DNA of 12,244 nt from Thermoplasmata archaeon (GTDB taxonomy: Archaea > Thermoplasmatota > Thermoplasmata > Thermoplasmatales > Thermoplasmataceae): contig JAKBSB010000023.1 of the NCBI GenBank assembly GCA_021845155.1, forward strand, positions 1 through 12,244, in the 5' to 3' direction. The position numbers were made by a program, and so were the translations under genes. How positions within the stretch are numbered: the first letter of the stretch is position 1; every line of letters starts with the position of its first letter. The notes under the pieces are model-generated. The model had not been told where the DNA came from, searched no databases, and saw only the letters and a program-made list of their open reading frames with translations. This document shows, one piece after another, positions 7,603 to 12,244 of the stretch.

Positions 7603-8549
7603 CAGGAATTCACCACCTTGAGGAATACCTCGTCCAGGGAAGGTTCTGAACTCTCCATGGATTCTATTCCCAGATCGTGCCTGTCGAACACCATGGCTAT
7701 CTTTGCAATCTTTTTGGATATCTCGTATCCAAGCACAAAAACAGAATTCCCCTCCAGTCTTGCCTCCTCAATTCCCTCTATTGAAGAAATCTCGTCAACG
7801 ACATTCTGTTTATCATCCATATTGCTGTTGCCCGAGAGCCTCACGTGGATTTCCTTGAGCCGGCCGAATTTCTCCTTGAGGTATCTTGAAGTCCCTTCAG
7901 CCCTTATATCTCCATTAACCATTATTCCTATCCTGTCACATATATAGTCGGCTTCTTCCAGTATCTGGGTTGTGAACAGAACAGTCAGCCCGTCATGTGC
8001 CCTTTTTGTTATGTAATCCAGGACTCTCCTTCTCATTTCCGGGTCCATACCCACTGTGGGTTCATCCAGGAAAACCAGATCCATATCGTGAAGGAATTCC
8101 CTTGCAACCTGAAGCCTTTTCTTCTGTCCACCCGATATTTCGAAAGCCCTCTTTTTCCTTACTTCCTCAAGATCAAACAGCTCCATCATTTCATTGATCC
8201 TGGTCTTTGCAGTTTCCCTGTCCACTTCCCACAGCATAGAGTAGACCTTGAGGTTGTTTTCGACCGTGGTGAAGTCGAAGGATTCATCCTGCTGAACCAC
8301 ACCTATTCGTTTTCTGATAGCGTTTGCCTTCTTCCTCACATCCATTCCCAGGACCTGAGCCTCTCCTGATGTTGGATTCATAAGTGTGGTGAGTATTTTA
8401 ATGGTGGTTGATTTACCAGCTCCGTTCTTTCCAAGAAGTCCGTAAATCTCATTATACTTGATCTCAAGGTTAAGGTTGTCAACAGCAACTTTGCCGCCCT
8501 CGTACACCTTGACCAGATCCTTTGTATAAACTGCAAAGTCGCTTTCCAT
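7602..8549 (-). CDS. ABC transporter ATPase, DrrA-like
   Basis: A 315-residue ATPase with all the motor motifs: Walker A GKNGAGKST (residues 40-48), Q-loop VVQQDES (84-90), signature ISGGQKKR (138-145), and Walker B DLVFLDEP (157-164) with catalytic Glu163. The switch position reads TTQILEEAD, with Gln195 where most ABC ATPases have His. Gln here is a feature I associate with the DrrA-type exporters. A C-terminal region of about 90 residues after the ATPase core resembles the extra domain of DrrA-like proteins. The partner is the permease that starts in its stop codon. A CATATAC element about 23 nt upstream of the ATG suggests a leaderless promoter. Confidence 0.95.
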   Translation of the reverse strand: MESDFAVYTKDLVKVYEGGKVAVDNLNLEIKYNEIYGLLGKNGAGKSTTIKILTTLMNPTSGEAQVLGMDVRKKANAIRKRIGVVQQDESFDFTTVENNLKVYSMLWEVDRETAKTRINEMMELFDLEEVRKKRAFEISGGQKKRLQVAREFLHDMDLVFLDEPTVGMDPEMRRRVLDYITKRAHDGLTVLFTTQILEEADYICDRIGIMVNGDIRAEGTSRYLKEKFGRLKEIHVRLSGNSNMDDKQNVVDEISSIEGIEEARLEGNSVFVLGYEISKKIAKIAMVFDRHDLGIESMESSEPSLDEVFLKVVNS

Positions 8550-8565
8550 CAGACCCCATTATGGA

Positions 8566-8575
8566 GGCGTATATG
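8566..8575 (-). promoter_or_regulatory. TATA-like element for the ABC exporter operon
   Basis: TTCATATACG on the minus strand is about 22-23 nt before ATG 8549. There is no Shine-Dalgarno close to the ATG, which fits a leaderless message. The match to the TATA consensus is moderate. Confidence 0.4.
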
Positions 8576-8639
8576 AAAGTTTAGAGCTTTCGGATGAGCC
8601 CTTGGTTTTACCATGGCCATTATCAGCTCCATTTGAAAT

Positions 8640-8647
8640 CTTAATTA
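8640..8647 (+). promoter_or_regulatory. TATA-like element for the DUF4382-like gene
   Basis: CTTAATTA is centred about 27 nt upstream of ATG 8671. It supports that ATG over an in-frame ATG at 8602, which would place the element inside the coding region and add 23 residues ahead of the signal sequence. Confidence 0.5.
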
Positions 8648-8670
8648 GTGAATTTTGCATTTGGTCCTAC

Positions 8671-9183
8671 ATGCATTTCTCTCTCAAAGTCGTTTCAATC
8701 ATCATAATTGCAATAATTGTTGCATCGGCTGCAGGAGTTTTGCTTTACAGAAATTATGAAAAGAGCACAACCGGGAATATAGATTTCTACATTGCTTCCG
8801 GTGAAGTGCCCAATGTTACAGGTATATACCTCGAAATCAGTCAGATCAGCACTTACAATGGATTCACATGGACAAATCATTCCGTGTATAAGGTGACAGA
8901 TTTATACGAGGATAATTTTTCGTCACCTGGCCTGATAGCTGAAATTAACTTGCCGGCCCACAATTACACCCTATTCAGACTCTATATTTCATCAGCCGAT
9001 ATTGGTGTTTCAGGTTCTTACCACAATCTATCTCTCACCACCAATTATACAGAAAACGCGTTCGATCTTAACCTGGCGGGTGGTGAGAACGTCAATCTCC
9101 TGTTTGGCTTCAAGATTGCAGGAAATCTCAATATATCAGAAAGAACACTTATCCCAGTTACCACATTGACAAAACAGGGCTGA
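8671..9183 (+). CDS. Exported or membrane-anchored DUF4382-like protein
   Basis: A 170-residue protein with one N-terminal hydrophobic helix (about residues 5-26) and an outside domain. The domain reads as a DUF4382-type beta fold: NIDFYIASGEVPNVTGIYLEIS, a TDLYEDN strand, then the characteristic INLPAHNYTLFRLYI. Several N-x-S/T sites suggest glycosylation on the cell surface. DUF4382 proteins are of unknown role and often lipoproteins; no lipobox Cys is present here. The gene is transcribed away from the ABC exporter genes with about 120 bp between starts. The assignment rests on pattern recall and could be wrong; that it is a single-pass exported protein is more secure. Confidence 0.6.
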   Translation: MHFSLKVVSIIIIAIIVASAAGVLLYRNYEKSTTGNIDFYIASGEVPNVTGIYLEISQISTYNGFTWTNHSVYKVTDLYEDNFSSPGLIAEINLPAHNYTLFRLYISSADIGVSGSYHNLSLTTNYTENAFDLNLAGGENVNLLFGFKIAGNLNISERTLIPVTTLTKQG

Positions 9184-9380
9184 ACTGTTTCCGGGAAGAT
9201 AATACATTTTTATTCCGGACCATTTCAAGGAAGACACAGACACGTTTCATCTGTTTGATCAGTATTCCAATAGGATCGCAGTTCCTGATGTTATCATAAA
9301 TCTACTGTCCACGCTTTATTGCGTGAATGATTATTCTTTCTTGCCCATATTGAGTTTTCTTGTCCAGAGTATTGTAAATA

Positions 9381-9779
9381 TTACATTATAAAATAGTCCC
9401 TCTTGAACTGCATGTATTCTTGAGGCGATATCCACTGAACCTCATTTGGGTCCCCTATCTTCCAGTCCCTTAATATGGAAAGAATGGCATCCACTGAAAT
9501 ATGGTATATTTCAATCCTGCCATTACCGCCCAGGAAGCAGAGAAGGGCGTACCTGAAATTAACCATGTTGGAAATCTCCTCAGGCGTAACAGGGAATGCC
9601 TTGTTTTCCGGCAGTGCCTTGATAAGCAGAAGGCCCTCCGTACTGTCAATGAGTAAATGTCCGTTCTTTCCGTTCGAATAATCAACTTTTACGTTATTCC
9701 CTGTCAGCGTAAGATCGTAGGCGACCTGGAAGAGAATAAGATTGTGCATATGAGGGTCATACTCAAATGATTCGGTCAT
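9381..9779 (-). CDS. Hypothetical protein, second gene of a two-gene unit
   Basis: I do not recognise this 132-residue protein. It is acidic to neutral, has no signal peptide or transmembrane helix, and shows alternating hydrophobic strands in the first half (NVKVDYSNG, HLLIDSTEGLLLIKAL) and helices later (VDAILSILRDWK, SPQEYMQFKRDYF), so it is probably a folded soluble alpha/beta protein. Its ATG overlaps the stop of the preceding gene by four bases (ATGA), a typical sign of translational coupling and of proteins acting together. The pair sits next to a recombinase remnant and may be cargo of an old integrated element. Confidence 0.55.
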   Translation of the reverse strand: MTESFEYDPHMHNLILFQVAYDLTLTGNNVKVDYSNGKNGHLLIDSTEGLLLIKALPENKAFPVTPEEISNMVNFRYALLCFLGGNGRIEIYHISVDAILSILRDWKIGDPNEVQWISPQEYMQFKRDYFIM

Positions 9780-10198
9780 GAATATTCCCCTCTTTTCTCT
9801 TTACTGATATTTGTTGAGACGAACTTTTTCTCAGGAATTACTTTGCCATTGTGATTTACTCCCGAAATGAAGTCCCATATCCCAACTATTTTTTCTTGCA
9901 TGGAAGTTGCATCTGGGAAATCCATTCTACTGGATCTTGTATCTATTGCCCGGATAACATGATCTTTATGCTTCGCGTGTGTATTTCCGGAAAAGAATAA
10001 GAAATGGGCTCCAATGGGCAAATCCCCATTTTTCCTGCCCATGATTCCTGAAATGTTTATTGAAAAATGAATTTTCTGATGAGTTCCGGACCTGCCTGCC
10101 GGGTTCCGATAATTTTCCCCCAGTAATCCATGGAAAAGCACATAATTTTCGTTGTGCAATAATCTAAAAATTTCTGGTAAATGGTATAATGATTTCAT
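9776..10198 (-). CDS. Hypothetical protein, first gene of a two-gene unit
   Basis: I do not recognise this 140-residue protein. It is His-, Lys- and Asn-rich with no membrane helix. The central part (IHFSINISGIMG, IGAHFLFFSGNTHAKHKDHVIRAID) looks like beta strands, and the C-terminus is charged. A good Shine-Dalgarno, GGAGATGA, lies 7 nt before ATG 10198, so the start is well supported. Its stop overlaps the start of the next gene by four bases. The TATA box is not clear. The AT-rich region upstream with two GTATAC elements and a palindrome may contain its operator. A coupled toxin-antitoxin-like or other two-protein system is possible by layout only; no motif supports it. Confidence 0.55.
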   Translation of the reverse strand: MKSLYHLPEIFRLLHNENYVLFHGLLGENYRNPAGRSGTHQKIHFSINISGIMGRKNGDLPIGAHFLFFSGNTHAKHKDHVIRAIDTRSSRMDFPDATSMQEKIVGIWDFISGVNHNGKVIPEKKFVSTNISKEKRGEYS

Positions 10199-10235
10199 TT
10201 AAATTTCATCTCCCTTTCTATTCAAAGTTTAATTG

Positions 10236-10348
10236 TTTGTATACGTTTAACTTAACTAACATGATATGCGTTAACGCGCTTAAATTATACGGAAATTGAG
10301 ATATGGATCGCCAATTCCATATAATAATAAGCGAATATTGTATACAAA
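10236..10348. repeat. Inverted pair of TTTGTATAC elements in an AT-rich gene-poor region
   Basis: TTTGTATAC occurs on the plus strand at 10236-10244 and on the minus strand at 10348-10340. The second copy forms the perfect 10-bp palindrome TTGTATACAA, with further near-symmetric flanks (AATATT either side with one offset base). Between them lies the 10-bp palindrome GCGTTAACGC at 10268-10277. In AT-rich DNA the GTATAC core will occur by chance, so this is a candidate regulator or recombinase binding region only. The stretch 10199-10544 otherwise holds no clear gene. Confidence 0.35.
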
Positions 10349-10372
10349 TATTGCAGATATGGATATGTAGTT

Positions 10373-10528
10373 ATGGGTCATTTTGAAAGTTATTGCAATA
10401 TAATTTCAGATGTGATTCTGGAATCCATGTCAGCTATTGGGCAAAAAGTTGCTGCATTACCTGAAACATATGAGATCGGACTCACATGGCATTTGAAAAG
10501 GAACGGGTTTGGAGTATTAGACTTTTAA
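10373..10528 (+). CDS. Possible 51-residue small ORF or gene fragment
   Basis: An ATG-TAA frame of 51 codons that begins MGHFESYCNIIS and ends NGFGVLDF. Composition is protein-like, with a plausible amphipathic helix (VILESMSAIGQKVA). A TATA-like TATACAAATA (10341-10350) lies about 27 nt upstream, but there is no Shine-Dalgarno. I do not recognise it. It may be a remnant left by the recombination that truncated the neighbouring integrase. Confidence 0.25.
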   Translation: MGHFESYCNIISDVILESMSAIGQKVAALPETYEIGLTWHLKRNGFGVLDF

Positions 10529-10829
10529 CATAGCAGCCTATTTTATGAATCTTTATTTCAGGCACTTCTACGGAACAGATATGTACAGAACAACAAATGA
10601 TCTCAGATTGGTGCAAATCCTGTTGGGACATTCCCGAATTGAGACCACAACTGTCTATGAACATCTTTCATCAAAAGAAGCTGCGGAAAAAGGAAAATAC
10701 GCAGTCGAGAAGCTTTTTCGGAAAGGGTATGAAATGACTGAAAAGGTGCAAATTCCGGCGGGTACAGACATGATCCGATGGGGACACTGGGATTTGAACC
10801 CAGATCTACGGGTCTCTTCCGGTTCATAG
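10521..10829 (+). pseudogene. Tyrosine recombinase (integrase) C-terminal remnant running into tRNA-Trp
   Basis: The frame after the stop at 10518 contains the C-terminal catalytic part of a phage/XerA-type tyrosine recombinase: FRHFYGTDMYR (the conserved second Arg), NDLRLVQILLGHSRIETT with the conserved LGH His, and TVYEHLS with the catalytic Tyr. The first His of the HxxR motif is absent (NLYFR), and nothing upstream in any forward frame reads as the missing core or N-terminal domains, so the gene is cut off just before this motif. After about residue 60 of the homologous part the frame continues into the antisense of the tRNA-Trp 3' half (WGHWDLNP and on). Integrases of archaeal elements often end at the tRNA used as attachment site. 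It is probably non-functional and a scar of an integrated plasmid or virus. Confidence 0.65.
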
Positions 10830-10918
10830 TTCCAGTCACTCATCATTTAATCAGACGACCCATAGCTAATCACACCCTGACTGGAGCCCGCTAGGATACC
10901 TGACTACCCCATATCCCC
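10779..10918 (-). tRNA. tRNA-Trp (anticodon CCA) with a 67-nt intron
   Basis: Exon 1 is 10918-10881 (38 nt) and exon 2 is 10813-10779 (35 nt), giving a 73-nt mature tRNA. Acceptor GGGGATA pairs with TGTCCCC, and the discriminator is A; CCA is not encoded. The D arm has T8, A14, G15, G18G19 and A21. The anticodon stem GCGGG pairs with CCCGT (one G-U), with loop C32-T33-CCA-G37-A38. The T arm is CTGGG-TTCAAAT-CCCAG, perfect. The intron lies between 37 and 38, the usual archaeal place. A bulge-helix-bulge can be drawn with C32-C35 against GAAG and AGA before the 3' stem, with one C-A mismatch, so the exact cut sites are likely but not certain. Exon 2 is overlapped by an antisense integrase remnant. 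Confidence 0.95.
10824..10873 (-). ncRNA. Box C/D 2'-O-methylation guide RNA inside the tRNA-Trp intron
   Basis: Boxes in order on the minus strand: C GTGATTA (10873-10867), D' CTGA (10854-10851), C' ATGATGA (10846-10840), D ATGA (10827-10824). Both guide spacers are exactly 12 nt, the length preferred in archaeal C/D RNAs, with 4 nt between D' and C'. The D' guide pairs with A38 to G45 of the tRNA (plus the base before A38), with the fifth base upstream of D' opposite C39. The D guide pairs with U33 to G37 plus three intron bases, with the fifth base upstream of D opposite C34. GGT before box C and ACC after box D can form the closing stem. This matches the known euryarchaeal tRNA-Trp intron guides for positions 34 and 39. 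Confidence 0.88.
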
Positions 10919-10950
10919 AATGTCTGGCTACCTTCCTGAATAACAGCTAC

Positions 10951-10960
10951 CTTAAATTTT
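10951..10960 (-). promoter_or_regulatory. TATA-like box for tRNA-Trp
   Basis: AAAATTTAAG on the minus strand is centred about 37 nt before the first base of the tRNA, predicting a short 5' leader of roughly 10 nt for RNase P to remove. This is normal spacing for archaeal tRNA genes. Confidence 0.5.
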
Positions 10961-11001
10961 CTTTGCATGGTTTTGCTGTTTCAAGGTCACTGAATTGATC
11001 T

Positions 11002-11811
11002 TTACTGCTGATTTCTGGAGACCATTCCTTTCATCTGTTCAACGTTCCTGAGGAGCCTTTCTCTTTCAAATCCCTGCTCACACATTGGATCATTGAGGAA
11101 CTTCTGGGCACCGTCAAGAGCCTGGCCTGCTTTGTCCATATCCTTTGACTGGTAATACAGGGATGCAAGTGCCAATTCTGTCTGGGCTGCGTCCAGTATC
11201 CTTTTCGGATCAATGGAGGACTGATCTTCCCTTAGCCTGGATTCAAGTTTTTCAACAGCTGTTGCCTGGTCCATTCCACCAGTGTTCACCATTCCGGGGC
11301 CGGCATTCCTTGACCTCATGTATCTTCCTCTAAGAATTGTGCTCACAGCAATACTTGCGCCGAAAACCAAAAAGATGCCTATCCCGAAATCAGTTGTGCT
11401 TGTCAGTATTCCCAGATACTCTGTGATATACAGGATGGCATACCCGACAAACAGGATCAGAATTCCTGCAAATCTGTATATTGCAGGCATTCTCTGCCCC
11501 CTGTTCATCATCATTGAGTTCAATGATTGCTGTTGAGCGCCAGGAGTGCCCATTCCCATTCCCATGTAGGCCATAGCATTCTGGAGCCTCATCTTTTCCC
11601 TTGAATTGGGGCACAGCGGATCATCCAGCGTCTTCTTTGCATCTGACATCATCTGGCTCGCTTTTGCCATATCACCCGTTTGTCTGTACAACCTGGCCAG
11701 CTTAAGCTGTTTTGTGGCCAGGCGGGTACAATTCGTCCCATCACCGGAAAGTATCCTGTCACTTTCAATCTGGTTTTCAAGATCCTGTATCTGCTGCTGC
11801 TTGTTCGCCAA
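11002..11811 (-). CDS. Membrane protein with two duplicated TPR-like arms around a transmembrane hairpin
   Basis: The 269-residue protein has a clear internal duplication. Residues 32-79 align without gaps to 209-256 with about 21 of 48 identical by hand count. Each copy has LxLAxLYxQ-x-DM-KA, a helix with AxKxLxDPxC, and then E-RL; Cys67 and Cys244 are equivalent. The pattern suggests a TPR-like helical hairpin in each arm. Between them lie two transmembrane helices (about 114-136 and 142-160), so both arms face the same side, probably the cytoplasm. The start is TTG 11811, with GGAGATG 7 nt upstream; no ATG nearby fits better. I do not recognise a named family. A scaffold or assembly role is plausible because TPR arms bind proteins, but this is inference. 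There is no operon partner: tRNA-Trp lies downstream and eL41 upstream, both on the same strand. Confidence 0.65.
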   Translation of the reverse strand: MANKQQQIQDLENQIESDRILSGDGTNCTRLATKQLKLARLYRQTGDMAKASQMMSDAKKTLDDPLCPNSREKMRLQNAMAYMGMGMGTPGAQQQSLNSMMMNRGQRMPAIYRFAGILILFVGYAILYITEYLGILTSTTDFGIGIFLVFGASIAVSTILRGRYMRSRNAGPGMVNTGGMDQATAVEKLESRLREDQSSIDPKRILDAAQTELALASLYYQSKDMDKAGQALDGAQKFLNDPMCEQGFERERLLRNVEQMKGMVSRNQQ

Positions 11812-11984
11812 TCTATTACATCTCCAAACTTATTGGACTAGCCTTCAAATTTTAGATTAAACATGAATCATGTAGTCCTTAATGGTAATATGGGAAATGC
11901 ATTATTAATAAATTAAGGTTTAGCAGGAATATGCAGAATCAGAATATACATGGATAATTGAATTTTCTTTAGAAATATAAAATC

Positions 11985-11995
11985 AAAAAAGGGGG
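11985..11995 (-). terminator. T-run terminator after eL41
   Basis: Two nt after the eL41 stop the minus strand reads CCCCCTTTTTTG. A run of six T is a typical archaeal intrinsic termination signal, and more T-rich sequence follows. No hairpin is needed in archaea. Confidence 0.5.
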
Positions 11996-11996
11996 A

Positions 11997-12104
11997 TTAC
12001 TCCCTGTTGGCTCTTCTTTCTCTCTTGAGTCTTCTTATCCTCTTTTTTCTCCATTTCCATCGCATGTTTCCTCGTTTTTTCCAATCTCTTGAGCTTCTTT
12101 TCAA
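11997..12104 (-). CDS. rpl41e: 50S ribosomal protein eL41
   Basis: A 35-residue, extremely basic protein with the eL41 core [18 protein letters not shown]. In the ribosome eL41 is a single helix bridging the two subunits. Many annotations would miss it because of its size. An internal ATG at 12065 gives only 22 residues. The TTG at 12104 is preferred because GAGGTGA, a perfect 7-base Shine-Dalgarno, ends 4 nt before it and the added N-terminus ([12 protein letters not shown]) resembles the MKR-W-KK-G start I recall from longer archaeal eL41 proteins such as that of Pyrococcus. Trp and Arg/Lys positions in the core are fully conserved as far as I remember. It stands alone, ahead of a T-run terminator. 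Confidence 0.9.
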   Translation of the reverse strand: MKRSSRDWKKRGNMRWKWRKKRIRRLKRERRANRE

Positions 12105-12108
12105 TGTT

Positions 12109-12135
12109 TCACCTCATTATTTATTTGGATATAAA
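12109..12135 (-). promoter_or_regulatory. Shine-Dalgarno and TATA-like box of eL41
   Basis: GAGGTGA (12115-12109) decides the TTG start. TTTATAT (12135-12129) is the nearest TATA-like box, but its spacing would put the RNA start near 12106, inside or after the Shine-Dalgarno. Either the true TATA box is further upstream or the start site is nearer than usual. The Shine-Dalgarno is more secure than the TATA call. Confidence 0.5.
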
Positions 12136-12205
12136 GGTTTTAACCTAACATTTATCAGCCATAATATGGAACTGATGCACTGACATTAAATCTGGTTATA
12201 AAAAA

Positions 12206-12244
12206 CTACTTCATGCGGCATTTTTCAATCAGGTTTTTCCTGTC
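12206..12244 (-). CDS. Possible C-terminal end of a gene entering from the right edge
   Basis: On the minus strand one frame is open from the window edge for 12 codons (DRKNLIEKCRMK) to a TAG, then a TTTTTTATA run follows as expected after a gene. The other two frames close quickly. Too short to assign a function; it may be only chance. Confidence 0.25.
   Translation of the reverse strand, partial: DRKNLIEKCRMK

Noticed and set aside
7995..8369. Plus-strand ORF of 124 codons
   Set aside because: Antisense to the conserved ABC ATPase core, whose motifs fully explain the sequence.
9310..9325. Hairpin CACGC-TTTATT-GCGTG between two convergent genes
   Set aside because: A 5-bp stem without a following T-run; too weak to call a terminator or RNA.
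10603..10846. Minus-strand ORFs overlapping the integrase remnant and tRNA
   Set aside because: Products are antisense reads of the integrase remnant and sense reads of the tRNA exon; not protein-like.
12057..12065. ATG at 12065 as start of eL41
   Set aside because: No Shine-Dalgarno near it; the upstream TTG has a perfect one and adds residues expected for archaeal eL41.
1..12244. CRISPR array, insertion sequence or long direct repeats
   Set aside because: No regularly spaced repeats, transposase or terminal inverted repeats were seen on either strand.

Overview
The window looks archaeal, most likely from the Thermoplasmatales (Thermoplasma/Ferroplasma/Cuniculiplasma-like; this placement is an inference). 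It has an intron-containing tRNA-Trp whose intron carries a box C/D guide RNA, the archaeal/eukaryotic ribosomal protein eL41, an Nre-type DNA-repair protein, Shine-Dalgarno sequences of the GGTGAT type inside operons, and TATA-like boxes about 24-27 nt upstream of start codons of genes that seem to be leaderless. No CRISPR array, intact insertion sequence or rRNA was seen.

Left part (1-2654): the 3' end of an Nre-family DNA-repair gene runs directly into a radical SAM gene of the spore-photoproduct-lyase-like family. A pirin gene converges on this pair and is divergently transcribed from an HxlR-family regulator. Middle part (2776-8549), all on the minus strand: an ABC-2 exporter (DrrA-like ATPase plus permease, 1-nt overlap), a DUF302 protein with its own promoter, a gamma-glutamyltransferase homologue, and a large Ser/Thr/Asn-rich membrane-anchored surface protein. 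A small exported DUF4382-like protein is divergent from the exporter at 8671-9183.

Right part (9381-10918) is an accessory patch: two unrecognised, translationally coupled genes, a gene-poor AT-rich stretch with palindromes, and a C-terminal tyrosine-recombinase remnant whose reading frame runs into the 3' end of tRNA-Trp. This suggests an old integration at that tRNA gene.

The strongest observation is the tRNA-Trp intron (10814-10880). It holds boxes C, D', C' and D with 12-nt spacers on both sides, and the N+5 rule places methylation exactly on C34 and C39. The unusual C and D boxes differ from consensus at the two positions that pair with each other in the kink-turn (G-C replaced by U-A).

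The end of the window (11002-12244) has a membrane protein made of two duplicated TPR-like arms around a transmembrane hairpin. It also has the 35-residue eL41 gene starting at TTG, which an ordinary ORF length cut-off would miss.
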